Part shown: positions 1-7,005 of the stretch, piece by piece | Layout of the letters: the number at the start of each line of letters is the position of its first letter | Position numbering within the stretch: the stretch's first letter is position 1 | Source: CAZTLE01 sp964614415 | Lineage (GTDB): Bacteria > Bacteroidota > Bacteroidia > Flavobacteriales > Flavobacteriaceae | Assembly: GCA_964614415.1 (NCBI GenBank) | Contig: CAZTLE010000070.1 | Coordinates: 1-18,511 of the forward strand | Length of the DNA: 18,511 nucleotides | Direction of reading: 5' to 3' | Position numbers and translations under genes: made by a program | Notes under the pieces: model-generated | Told to the model about the DNA's origin: nothing | The model's input: only the letters and a program-made list of their open reading frames with translations | Databases searched by the model: none

Positions 1-27
1 CTATGCGCTACGAAGGTTACGTTCGTC

Positions 28-1221
28 CTATTGCTGTCGAATAGCTTCCACGGCATCTACAAATTTGTGAAAGGCTATAATCCAGTTGGCGTCGCCAAAA
101 TCGTCGGTTTCGTTTCCGTTTCTGGCTATGATCGTGTTTGATCTGGGCGAGACATAGATAAGCTGCCCCATATTTCCGATCGCCATAAAATCAGACAATA
201 CGTTTTCTTCAGGAATTCCCCACCAGAAATACCGGTAGGTCCATTGCGTGGGATCTCCATAAACATAGTCCTTGCCTTTTTTCGGTTGGGTTGAAGTGCT
301 GACCCATTTCCGGGAGATGAGCTGTTGCCCGTCCCAGGAGCCTTTGTTCAATGCCAGCCGCCCCAGTTTGGCAAAATCGATAGCCCGCGCATTGAAACCA
401 CTTTCCATTTTTTCAAACTCCCGCTCATCCTGACTCCAACTGGCCTCGAACTCGGCTCCGATACGCCTCCAAATATTGTCTTGCATATAGGTAGACACAG
501 GTTGCTCGGTGGTCCGCTCGAGGATGAGTCCGATGAGAAGCGCGTTGTAATTGTTATAACGGAAACGTGTACCGGGCAACGTATCTATGTTCGTATGCTT
601 TAGTGCAACACGGCGCAGATCAGGATGATAGTAGGTCTTGGGGTCATCGGCCGTTACGAAAGGGAAAGAGATCTTACCTGAATATTCAATTCCGGATCGC
701 ATAGACAACAAATGACCAACAGTAATGTCTTCAAAACGTGGATCGCGTTCGGTCAATTCGGGTAAGTAGCTGGTAATAGGGTCGTCAATGCCGGATATGT
801 GCCCTTGTTCGATAGCAATTCCGACGAGTAATGACAATATTGACTTTGATACGGAAAAAGAGGTCTGTACCGATTCGCGATCATTATCATTGAAATAGTT
901 CTCGTATAAGATCGTATCGTTTCGTATCACGATAAAGGAATGGGTGCGTTGCCTTTCGAGGAACTGCTCCAAATCTTCAGTTTCTAAGGCTTCTGTAAAG
1001 GTGCGTCTGAGCTGTTCCTTTTGAGCTTCGGTTCCCGGAGTGAAAAAGAAGGGGGTATCGGGAGCTTCAATAGGAGCTGATTTAAAGCGTTTGAAGTCGT
1101 CGTAATCGGCGTCTTGCCATGCGATGACACGATACATGTATTTCGGACTGTAAAAACAGGACTGTGCAAACACTGTGAACAGTACCAGGGTAAGAATGAA
1201 GTAAAAAGCTTTGCGTTTCAT
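28..1221 (-). CDS. Serine hydrolase, class C beta-lactamase / 6-aminohexanoate-dimer hydrolase fold, possible lipoprotein
   Basis: A 397-residue protein of the penicillin-binding-protein-like serine hydrolase family (beta-lactamase class C, esterase and amide hydrolase relatives). The SxxK motif is seen as SVSK at residues 123-126, giving Ser123 as nucleophile and Lys126 as base. The second motif is YNN at 222-224, and a GNMGQ segment at 349-353 stands where the family has its third, KTG-like, motif. The N-terminus is a hydrophobic signal ending in AQSC (Cys22), a weak lipobox that in Bacteroidota could still give lipid anchoring in the cell envelope. The ATG start is supported by a -7 box just upstream. 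The gene follows the AraC-type regulator on the same strand after 84 bp. Substrate cannot be read from sequence; beta-lactamase activity should not be assumed, because the third motif is closer to amide/ester hydrolases. Confidence 0.9.
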   Translation of the reverse strand: MKRKAFYFILTLVLFTVFAQSCFYSPKYMYRVIAWQDADYDDFKRFKSAPIEAPDTPFFFTPGTEAQKEQLRRTFTEALETEDLEQFLERQRTHSFIVIRNDTILYENYFNDNDRESVQTSFSVSKSILSLLVGIAIEQGHISGIDDPITSYLPELTERDPRFEDITVGHLLSMRSGIEYSGKISFPFVTADDPKTYYHPDLRRVALKHTNIDTLPGTRFRYNNYNALLIGLILERTTEQPVSTYMQDNIWRRIGAEFEASWSQDEREFEKMESGFNARAIDFAKLGRLALNKGSWDGQQLISRKWVSTSTQPKKGKDYVYGDPTQWTYRYFWWGIPEENVLSDFMAIGNMGQLIYVSPRSNTIIARNGNETDDFGDANWIIAFHKFVDAVEAIRQQ

Positions 1222-1234
1222 GATTGATTTTTTT

Positions 1235-1242
1235 CAAATCTA
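1235..1242 (-). promoter_or_regulatory. -7 promoter box (TAGATTTG) of the serine hydrolase gene
   Basis: On the minus strand this reads TAGATTTG, an exact match to the Bacteroidota sigma-ABfr -7 consensus TANNTTTG. It ends 13 nt before the ATG at 1221. No good -33 TTG at the usual 17-23 bp spacing was seen, so the call rests on the -7 box alone. It suggests the hydrolase can be transcribed independently of the AraC gene upstream. Confidence 0.45.
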
Positions 1243-1305
1243 GAAACGCCCGCTTCAATTAGATACTTCAGCGCCGGTTTTTGGGTTTGATCCCATCGGA
1301 AAATA

Positions 1306-2463
1306 CTAAACCAGGCTTTCGTTCCGGTATTTTGAGGGGGTTGTACCCGTGGCCTTTTTAAAAGCTCCAAAGAATGTTGACTTGGAACGGTATCCCAGGT
1401 CATAGGCGAGTTGCTCCATTTTAACAAAACCTTCGGTTTCGGATAATCGCTGTTTGGCTGCTTCGATCCGGTATCCGTTAGTGAGTTCGAAGAAGGTACA
1501 TTTCAGTTCTTCGTTGAGTATTTGGGAAATATGGTGAACACTTAAACCACTGTCCCGGGACAGGGTTTTCATAGAGAAATCCGGACTCAGGTATAGCTGC
1601 TGGTCTTCGATAAGTCGCGTTAGTTGTGCTGATTTCTCTTTCATGAAATCGTTAGACAGAGAGGACTTTGCGTATTTGCGTGCTCCGTTTTTGAACTGTT
1701 CAATGCGAGTGATCATATACCCTGTAATGAGATAGGTGGCTATCATACTATACAGATCGGCAGAGTAATGAGGAAATGGACTTTTAAAGAACACTTCTCC
1801 ACGTATCACACCACCCTGGGAAAAGAACAAAATGAGTGCGCCCAATGCCAAAATAGCCGCCGTAAAGGAGGTCCAGCGTATTTTTTCGGGCATTACCTTC
1901 TTGTTACTACGGCGTCGTTTTGCGATAGTGAAAAATCCTATAAGTGCGTAAAGTAGAATGTGCAATGAAAGAAGCTCAACGACAACCCAGCCCTGTATCG
2001 CCCATGGATCAACGTAGAACGAGGAGGGGATAGGCTGTACCCCGGCGTCGGGATGAAAGCTGAACATATAGATCGCACGCTTGTACGCGGCCGGCTGTAA
2101 AAAGAAGTTAAAAGAGTAGATAGCATAAAACGCAAAGGGCAAAAAATGAAGGAACGACCACCTCGATTTCGAAAGGCCAAACTGAGATCGTATGTAGAGC
2201 AATGTACACGGACCCAATAAAAACACGAAAGGAATGGAAATGTTGAATATATGGGGATAACGGGCCACAAGGCCGGATCGCAACATGAAAGCCTCAAGCA
2301 TCATGATGATCAGCGTCGAGACGGTCGCCATCAACCATATGTGCTGCCGGTAGCGGTTCTTCAGAAGTAAAAAGTAAATGATAAAACCTGCCTGTACTAC
2401 ACCAAAGAGTACGGCCATGGTAATGACGCCAAAGTCGAGTGCGGGCAGGGCAGTTTCAGTCAT
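1306..2463 (-). CDS. Membrane-bound AraC-family transcriptional regulator (7-TM type)
   Basis: A 385-residue protein with an N-terminal membrane part of about seven hydrophobic helices and a cytoplasmic C-terminal AraC/XylS DNA-binding domain in the last ~110 residues. The two helix-turn-helix units are visible: the first around LSRDSGLSVHHISQILNEE, the second around LAYDLGYRSKSTFFGAFKK, ending in the family signature TGTTPSKYR. An in-frame ATG 33 bp upstream (2496) would give 396 residues; I chose 2463 because a TACTTTTA -7-like box lies at 2474-2481, between the two candidates. The architecture suggests a sensor that regulates from the membrane. Divergent from the S33-type hydrolase and upstream of the serine hydrolase, both plausible targets (inference). 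A second protein of the same architecture is encoded at 9152-10581. Confidence 0.9.
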   Translation of the reverse strand: MTETALPALDFGVITMAVLFGVVQAGFIIYFLLLKNRYRQHIWLMATVSTLIIMMLEAFMLRSGLVARYPHIFNISIPFVFLLGPCTLLYIRSQFGLSKSRWSFLHFLPFAFYAIYSFNFFLQPAAYKRAIYMFSFHPDAGVQPIPSSFYVDPWAIQGWVVVELLSLHILLYALIGFFTIAKRRRSNKKVMPEKIRWTSFTAAILALGALILFFSQGGVIRGEVFFKSPFPHYSADLYSMIATYLITGYMITRIEQFKNGARKYAKSSLSNDFMKEKSAQLTRLIEDQQLYLSPDFSMKTLSRDSGLSVHHISQILNEELKCTFFELTNGYRIEAAKQRLSETEGFVKMEQLAYDLGYRSKSTFFGAFKKATGTTPSKYRNESLV

Positions 2464-2473
2464 AATGAGGTTA

Positions 2474-2481
2474 TAAAAGTA
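2474..2481 (-). promoter_or_regulatory. Possible -7 box (TACTTTTA) of the AraC-type regulator
   Basis: Reads TACTTTTA on the minus strand, one mismatch from TANNTTTG, ending 10 nt before the ATG at 2463. If used, transcription begins downstream of the longer candidate start at 2496, favouring the shorter protein. No convincing -33 element. Confidence 0.3.
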
Positions 2482-2511
2482 CAGATACGAAATCAATTTT
2501 TCTCAGATGTT

Positions 2512-2544
2512 TTTGTTATCGTATGATTTTTTTGCTTATTATTG
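2512..2544 (+). promoter_or_regulatory. Promoter of the S33-type hydrolase gene (TTTG-N21-TATTATTG)
   Basis: TTTG at 2512-2515 and TATTATTG at 2537-2544 (one mismatch from TANNTTTG) are separated by 21 bp, close to the Bacteroidota -33/-7 arrangement. Transcription would start near 2549, about 20 nt before the first candidate ATG at 2570. The element lies in the region shared with the divergent AraC gene, so the AraC protein could act here. Confidence 0.45.
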
Positions 2545-2569
2545 TGCTATGCAAGGTACTAAGTAGTTA

Positions 2570-4537
2570 ATGGTATTGGGTATGAAAAAGTTATTCAGAA
2601 ATAGAAAATTTTATATTGTGTTAGGCATTCTTGCCGTGGTGGGGTTGGGGTTAACCGCCTTGTTGTCCAGTGACGTGCCCGTAACCAAGCCAAATATGAA
2701 TGAAAAACCCCTGGGAGCTTTAGAGCTTTCGGAAACATTCTTTCCGAATTACTGGGGCGATTCTCTTCGGGCGGAACGGGGACAACTGGTAGTTCCCGAG
2801 ACCCGGGATGACCCGCAAACCAATCATATCGAACTTTTCTTCTGCCGGTTCAAGTCTTCCAATCCGGATCCGGGAGCACCGATTATATTTTTGGCGGGAG
2901 GACCCGGTAGTTCAGGTATTAGCGTAGGCCAAAGCCAATACTTTTACCTCTTTAAGGAGCTCAGGAAGTACGCAGATGTCATATTGCTCGATCAGCGTGG
3001 AACAGGCAATTCTATCCCTAATCTCAACTGCAGGAACAATTTAAGTCTCCCAACGGACATCACGGAAAACATACAGGATGCGCTGTTTGACGATCTCTCC
3101 ACAAAAATAGGGGAGTGTGGTCAGGAATTCCGCGATATGGGAATACGCCTGGAATCGTATAATTCCAGGGAGAGCGCATATGACATTGAGTCTCTGCGAA
3201 CGGCTCTGGGATACGATAAGGTCACACTGTACGGTTATAGTTATGGAACTTCGTTGGCACAGCATTATGTGCGATACTTTGGTGACAAAGTGGACCGCCT
3301 CATACTGGCAGGGCCCATTGCGCCGGATCAGGGATTGAAGCTGCCGGCCGAAGTGCATCAACAATTCGTGAAAATGGATTCCCTGGTCGCCAGGGATGTC
3401 CGCCTGTCCAAATACGTCCCCAGTTTCACAGGTTTGATGCGGGAGGTTCATGACGATCTAAAGCGGGCACCCAAAGAAGTACGCGTACCATTGCGGGATG
3501 CATTGGATGACGATGCTCCGGCTTTACAGGAGGCAGTATTTGATGTCCTTACAACGGTAAAACCGACCTGGAATATGAAGCTTGCCGATGAGCATCTGCA
3601 GATGATCGCTTCCGAGTATATCGGGAATGACCGCTGGTTGGCCCGGTATCCTGAGTTCTACTATCAGATGAAATCCGGAAACTATAGAGATGTTGGTAAT
3701 TTCCTGCGGAATTTTAGACGTAGAAGGTTACCTAATGCACTGTTTTTCACAGTAAACGGCGCAACGAGTTATGCTACGACACGATGGGAGCTGGCTCATA
3801 GTCAGGATGGAGTAGGGGTCCTGGAGAGTTTTGGGATCTCATTCGGACGATACCCTGTGGTGACGGAGGCTTTTGGCGTTGAAAAACAGGACGGGCTGAA
3901 TGAACCTGTCTCTGGAAATTCGAAAGTATTGTTCATTGCCGGTACTCTGGACGGAAGAACGCCGCCCAGTAACGTAGATACGTTGGCGCGTCGTTTTCCC
4001 AATAGTCACAGGATCATGGTGGAGAACGCAGGTCATAACAACCTATTGAATAAGGAGATTATGAACGGGATCGTTGCTTTTGTGCAGGACTCGCTTTCCA
4101 ATGATATCCGAGTTCACCGGGAGATTGAATTCTTGAATCCGGTTCCTTATAAGTACTCCATCGGCGATACGTTGGTGCAGCGCATTAACACTTCCGGAAT
4201 AGATGATGCCATTGCACTGTATCGCTCGTTAGAAAGGGAACATGGGGAAACGCCCGACTATATTTTTGATTTTGGTGAAAGTGCGCTTAATACCCTGGCG
4301 TACCGCCTTATGGGAGAAAATCAAATCGAGGAGGCCATCGCCATTTTGAAACTTGCCATTGAGGAGTTTCCCGAGGCCTATAACCTGAGAAATAGTATTG
4401 CAGAGGCGTATTTGCTTGTGGACGATACGACTAATGCCAAAGCGAACCTCGAAAAAGCAATTGAACTCAACTATTTTGACGCCTATTCGCAAGCTATGTT
4501 AGCCGACCTGAAACGCAAGGAGAAGCGCACTGAATAG
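2570..4537 (+). CDS. Membrane-anchored alpha/beta hydrolase (S33 / TAP-like peptidase type) with C-terminal TPR region
   Basis: A 655-residue protein. A single N-terminal hydrophobic segment (about residues 14-32), preceded by Lys/Arg, is a signal anchor or uncleaved signal, so the enzyme probably acts outside the cytoplasmic membrane. The alpha/beta hydrolase core has the oxyanion region AGGPGSSG (109-116), DQRGTGNS (141-148), the nucleophile elbow GYSYG with Ser224, Asp461 in GTLDG and His489 in NAGHNN, a complete catalytic triad in the order of the prolyl-aminopeptidase (S33) family. The tail, about residues 565-648, reads as two or more TPR-like helical hairpins. ATG at 2582 (residue 5) is an equally good start. 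Substrate unknown; a peptidase or esterase. The gene is divergent from the 7-TM AraC gene and 51 bp upstream of the isoaspartate methyltransferase. Confidence 0.92.
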   Translation: MVLGMKKLFRNRKFYIVLGILAVVGLGLTALLSSDVPVTKPNMNEKPLGALELSETFFPNYWGDSLRAERGQLVVPETRDDPQTNHIELFFCRFKSSNPDPGAPIIFLAGGPGSSGISVGQSQYFYLFKELRKYADVILLDQRGTGNSIPNLNCRNNLSLPTDITENIQDALFDDLSTKIGECGQEFRDMGIRLESYNSRESAYDIESLRTALGYDKVTLYGYSYGTSLAQHYVRYFGDKVDRLILAGPIAPDQGLKLPAEVHQQFVKMDSLVARDVRLSKYVPSFTGLMREVHDDLKRAPKEVRVPLRDALDDDAPALQEAVFDVLTTVKPTWNMKLADEHLQMIASEYIGNDRWLARYPEFYYQMKSGNYRDVGNFLRNFRRRRLPNALFFTVNGATSYATTRWELAHSQDGVGVLESFGISFGRYPVVTEAFGVEKQDGLNEPVSGNSKVLFIAGTLDGRTPPSNVDTLARRFPNSHRIMVENAGHNNLLNKEIMNGIVAFVQDSLSNDIRVHREIEFLNPVPYKYSIGDTLVQRINTSGIDDAIALYRSLEREHGETPDYIFDFGESALNTLAYRLMGENQIEEAIAILKLAIEEFPEAYNLRNSIAEAYLLVDDTTNAKANLEKAIELNYFDAYSQAMLADLKRKEKRTE

Positions 4538-4563
4538 TGCTATGTTCGATGATTATGATTTTG

Positions 4564-4571
4564 TATCTTTA
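4564..4571 (+). promoter_or_regulatory. Possible -7 box (TATCTTTA) of the isoaspartate methyltransferase gene
   Basis: TATCTTTA differs from TANNTTTG at the last base and ends 17 nt before the ATG at 4589. No clear -33 element, so the gene may also be read from the hydrolase promoter. Confidence 0.3.
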
Positions 4572-4588
4572 GTCATAATCAATTCACA

Positions 4589-5281
4589 ATGAGGGTTTTG
4601 TTGATGTTTTTTGCTGTGCTTTTTATGAGCGATGCCGATTTTCAGGACGACTATGAAAAGCAGCGCAAGCGCATGGTACGCACCCAAATTGAGGCGAGAG
4701 GTGTGTCGCACGGCCCCACATTAAAAGCGATGCGCAGAGTCCCGCGACATTTATTTGTGTCTCCGGGATTTCGGCAGTCTGCTTATTTTTATATCCCCTT
4801 ACCCATAGTATACGATCAGACCATTTCTCAACCCTACATCGTTGCTTTTATGACTTCCGAAGTAAAATCTTGTAAAGGAGACCGGGTACTTGAGATAGGC
4901 ACCGGCTCGGGGTATCAGGCGGCTGTACTGGCCGAAATTGTAGATAGCGTCTATACCATTGAAATTGTAGAACCCCTGGGGAAGGAGGCCCGGAAACGCT
5001 TGCACGACCTGGAATATAAGAATGTTGAGGTACGCGTAGGGGATGGGTACCACGGATGGCCTGAAAAAGGACCCTTCGACGCGATTATTGTGACGGCCAG
5101 GATTGATACCATTCCCAAACCGTTGCTTGACCAATTAAAGGTAGGGGGCCGAATGATGATTCCGGTGGGGCCTTCCAATACTAATAGTCAACTAATGCTG
5201 GTAACACGGACCCGGGACGGATACAAGCGGGAAGCCAGGTTACCGGTTAGCTTCGTACCTTTCACCCGAAAGAAGAACTAG
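4589..5281 (+). CDS. pcm: Protein-L-isoaspartate O-methyltransferase with N-terminal export signal
   Basis: A 230-residue PIMT that methylates the isoaspartyl carboxylate of aged proteins using S-adenosylmethionine, starting repair back to aspartate. Family motifs are clear: YDQTISQPYIVAFM (75-88) for substrate recognition, the SAM-binding motif I VLEIGTGSGYQAAVLA (100-115), the acidic loop around IEIVEPL (125-130), GDGYHGWPEKGPFDAI (151-166) and GGRMMIPVG (187-194). The core begins near residue 22, and the extra N-terminus (MRVLLMFFAVLFMSDA) is a hydrophobic, signal-peptide-like segment that ordinary cytoplasmic PIMTs lack. Whether it is exported is not proven. It follows the envelope-directed S33-type hydrolase by 51 bp on the same strand. 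Confidence 0.93.
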   Translation: MRVLLMFFAVLFMSDADFQDDYEKQRKRMVRTQIEARGVSHGPTLKAMRRVPRHLFVSPGFRQSAYFYIPLPIVYDQTISQPYIVAFMTSEVKSCKGDRVLEIGTGSGYQAAVLAEIVDSVYTIEIVEPLGKEARKRLHDLEYKNVEVRVGDGYHGWPEKGPFDAIIVTARIDTIPKPLLDQLKVGGRMMIPVGPSNTNSQLMLVTRTRDGYKREARLPVSFVPFTRKKN

Positions 5282-5308
5282 TCATCTTAGACATATTTAT
5301 AATTAGAT

Positions 5309-5328
5309 ATATCTAGAAATATAGATAT
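5309..5328. promoter_or_regulatory. Operator 1: perfect inverted repeat upstream of arsR
   Basis: Arms ATATCTA and TAGATAT (7 bp, perfect) flank the spacer GAAATA. The site lies 15 bp upstream of the -7 box at 5344-5351, so it covers the -33 region of the arsR promoter, a position expected for repression. Operator 2 (5676-5695) has the same arm length, spacer length and outer bases. Likely bound by the ArsR protein encoded just downstream. Confidence 0.65.
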
Positions 5329-5343
5329 GTCGAAAATATTTTA

Positions 5344-5351
5344 TATCTTTG
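5344..5351 (+). promoter_or_regulatory. -7 promoter box (TATCTTTG) of arsR; predicted near-leaderless start
   Basis: Exact match to TANNTTTG, ending only 4 nt before the arsR ATG at 5356. Since the Bacteroidota -7 box sits about 4-5 nt from the transcription start, the mRNA would begin at or next to the start codon. There is no -33 TTG at normal spacing; the operator occupies that place. Confidence 0.5.
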
Positions 5352-5355
5352 TTTT

Positions 5356-5658
5356 ATGAATGTAGTCGAGATAAGCAAAGTATTGTCTAATGAGACCCGG
5401 GTGAAGATCCTCAATTGGCTACGTGAACCCGAAGCCCATTTTCCGCCGCACCAGGACATCGAGCATTTTGATGACGGCGTATGCGTTGGGTATATCCAGG
5501 ACAAGACCGGCCTTTCTCAATCGACGATCTCCACTTACTTGAATCAGATGCAGAGCGCGGGACTTGTTATACCAACCCGACATGGACGATGGACCTATTA
5601 TCGACGCAATGAAGCGGGGATACAGCGCTATGTGGAAGCGTTGAAAAACGAACTGTGA
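5356..5658 (+). CDS. ArsR/SmtB-family winged-helix repressor
   Basis: A 100-residue protein with the typical ArsR layout: an N-terminal helix with the family phrase SNETRVKILNWLRE (11-24), the recognition helix region TGLSQSTISTYLNQMQSAGLV (51-71) and the beta-wing RHGRWTYYRRNE (75-86). The classical arsenic/metal motif ELCVCDL is absent; instead there is an insert with three His and one Cys (His29, His32, His37, Cys43 in HFPPHQDIEHFDDGVCVG), so the inducer is uncertain. Preceded by operator 1 and followed after 17 bp by operator 2, which points to autoregulation and control of the two genes downstream. Confidence 0.9.
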   Translation: MNVVEISKVLSNETRVKILNWLREPEAHFPPHQDIEHFDDGVCVGYIQDKTGLSQSTISTYLNQMQSAGLVIPTRHGRWTYYRRNEAGIQRYVEALKNEL

Positions 5659-5675
5659 TATTTTTTTGAAAGAAT

Positions 5676-5695
5676 ATATCGATAATTCTCGATAT
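5676..5695. promoter_or_regulatory. Operator 2: perfect inverted repeat upstream of the small Cys-rich gene
   Basis: Arms ATATCGA and TCGATAT (7 bp, perfect) flank the spacer TAATTC. Geometry equals operator 1 and both are followed by GT; the shared pattern is ATATCKA-N6-TMGATAT. The site lies between the arsR stop and the ATG at 5726 and fits a second binding site of the ArsR protein controlling the small gene and the racemase. No canonical -7 box was found between it and 5726. Confidence 0.65.
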
Positions 5696-5725
5696 GTAAA
5701 TATATCAACATTAAAAACAAAAAAC

Positions 5726-5860
5726 ATGGAATGCAATACATGCTGTGCTTCACAATTGGAAGCAAATAAAGCTCCTGCCTGGAGCTTAGACGAATTGGTG
5801 ACACGCTGGCTCAACCGTTTTCGCATTGAAGGAGCCGAACATATGTCAAGAATAAAATAA
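5726..5860 (+). CDS. Small Cys-rich protein (44 residues), function unknown
   Basis: An ATG at 5726 opens a 44-residue frame starting MECNTCCASQ, with Cys3, Cys6 and Cys7, then a predicted amphipathic helix (WSLDELVTRWLNRFRIEG). A TTG 60 bp upstream would add 20 residues, but that extension runs through operator 2 and is unlikely. The stop is 9 bp from the racemase ATG, so the two are almost certainly co-transcribed. The CxxCC cluster could bind a soft metal or thiol-reactive ligand of the ArsR regulon (inference). I do not recognise the family. Confidence 0.6.
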   Translation: MECNTCCASQLEANKAPAWSLDELVTRWLNRFRIEGAEHMSRIK

Positions 5861-5869
5861 ATACTCGAG

Positions 5870-6568
5870 ATGAAAACCATTGGATTAATAGGAGGAATGA
5901 GCTGGGAATCTTCGGGATACTACTACCAACTCCTAAACAAGGGGGTAAAGAAGGCCCTGGGTGGGTCGCATTCGGCCAAAGTTATTATGGTTTCCGTGGA
6001 CTTTGCCGACATTGAGCGAATGACCTTTGCCGGAGACTGGGATGGTATTGCCAGGGTTATGATACGGTCCGCACATCAATTGGAAAAGGCAGGAGCCGAT
6101 GTCATACTGCTATGTACCAACACCATACATAAGGTGGCCGAAGCGATAAGTGGGAATATTTCGGTGCCCTTCCTGCACATAGCTGATGTGACGGGCAGAG
6201 CAGTGGTCGAAACAGGACTGACCAAAGTGGGATTGCTGGGGACTCGTTTCACCATGGAAGAGGACTTCTACACCGGGTACCTCAAGGAACATTATGGGAT
6301 CGAGACTTTAATTCCTGAAATCGAAGGGCGTGAACTGCTTCAGCGAATGATCTATGATGAACTGGTGAACGGCATTTTCACAGATGTCGCCCGGCAACAA
6401 TGTTTTGAAATGATACGGGAACTTGTGGAGAGAGGAGCTCAGGGGATTATCCTGGGCTGTACTGAACTGCCCATGCTTTTGGAAGGACATGATCCAGGAG
6501 TGTCGGCCTTTGATACGACCGGAATTCACGCGGACAGTGCGTTGATATTTGCTTTGGAAACGGTATAA
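5870..6568 (+). CDS. Aspartate/glutamate racemase family protein (YgeA-like amino acid racemase)
   Basis: A 232-residue cofactor-independent racemase of the Asp/Glu family. The two catalytic thiols are in the expected places: Cys82 in LLCTNTIH (80-87) and Cys197 in GCTELPM (196-202). The N-terminal IGLIGGMSWESS (4-15) and the segment KVGLLGTRFTME (119-130) are typical of the YgeA / aspartate racemase branch, as is the length. With both cysteines it should be active on an acidic or broad-range amino acid, interconverting L and D forms in the cytoplasm; the exact substrate is unknown. ATG lies 9 bp after the small Cys-rich gene. The gene is followed by a strong hairpin terminator. Confidence 0.92.
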   Translation: MKTIGLIGGMSWESSGYYYQLLNKGVKKALGGSHSAKVIMVSVDFADIERMTFAGDWDGIARVMIRSAHQLEKAGADVILLCTNTIHKVAEAISGNISVPFLHIADVTGRAVVETGLTKVGLLGTRFTMEEDFYTGYLKEHYGIETLIPEIEGRELLQRMIYDELVNGIFTDVARQQCFEMIRELVERGAQGIILGCTELPMLLEGHDPGVSAFDTTGIHADSALIFALETV

Positions 6569-6591
6569 GGAGATTAATTATCACGACACAA

Positions 6592-6626
6592 AAAAAATCC
6601 TTCAATGTTCGATCGAAGGATTTTTT
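6592..6626. terminator. Bidirectional intrinsic terminator
   Basis: A perfect 12-bp stem: AAAAAATCCTTC (6592-6603) pairs with GAAGGATTTTTT (6615-6626) around an 11-nt loop. The A-run on the left and T-run on the right give a U-tract on either strand, so it can end the racemase transcript (stop at 6568) and that of the small minus-strand ORF (stop at 6653). Confidence 0.85.
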
Positions 6627-6652
6627 ACTGAAACTGAATATTCGGAAAGTAA

Positions 6653-6751
6653 TTATCTGTGGATGGCATAGCTGCTGGCTTTAGCGTATTCTTTCAATAG
6701 TTCATTCCATTTTTTCAGTCTCTCGTTCCAAAGTTGTTTAAACTCTTTCAT
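6653..6751 (-). CDS. Putative small protein (32 residues), Trp/Lys-rich amphipathic helix
   Basis: On the minus strand an ATG at 6751 opens a 32-codon frame ending in TAA: it begins MKEFKQLWNERLKKWNEL and ends KASSYAIHR. Charged residues alternate with Phe, Leu and Trp in a helix-like heptad pattern (two Trp, seven Lys/Arg in the first 22 residues), giving an amphipathic basic helix. Its stop is 26 nt before the bidirectional terminator and no other minus-strand gene uses that side of the hairpin. The 254 bp upstream (6752-7005) is otherwise free of genes. No exact TANNTTTG box was found upstream. I do not recognise the family; it may be a genuine small protein or a short spacer RNA. Confidence 0.5.
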   Translation of the reverse strand: MKEFKQLWNERLKKWNELLKEYAKASSYAIHR

Positions 6752-7005
6752 GATGTTCTGTTTTTAGATTTTACATTCATTTACGTTGTTCTCTGATTCT
6801 TGGACTTCAAAACGCTGTTAAAGTTTTGTTATCGGCTAAAAAAATCAGTTGCCAGGTAAAATCCAACAAGCGTGCCAAAACAGATCATCCCTTGAAGCGC
6901 GGGGTATAACTACTTGCTAAACAGAAGGATAAAAATTTAATTTTTTTTGACCAGGCCGTGAAATTAAAGTTCTATGGTCCGGGCGCTGCGTTCTTTCGTA
7001 AGCAG

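Noticed and set aside
28..1221. True beta-lactamase (antibiotic resistance) call for the serine hydrolase
   Set aside because: SxxK and YNN fit, but the KTG-type third motif is replaced by GNMGQ as in esterase/amide-hydrolase relatives, so resistance cannot be inferred.
5666..5725. Longer 64-residue version of the small Cys-rich protein starting at a TTG
   Set aside because: The extension runs straight through operator 2 and has no protein-like composition; the ATG at 5726 is the more natural start.
6752..7005. Possible structured RNA or further gene in the 254-bp spacer downstream of the trmH-like gene
   Set aside because: No open frame, clear hairpin with U-tract or exact promoter box was found; it may only hold the upstream region of the 32-residue ORF.
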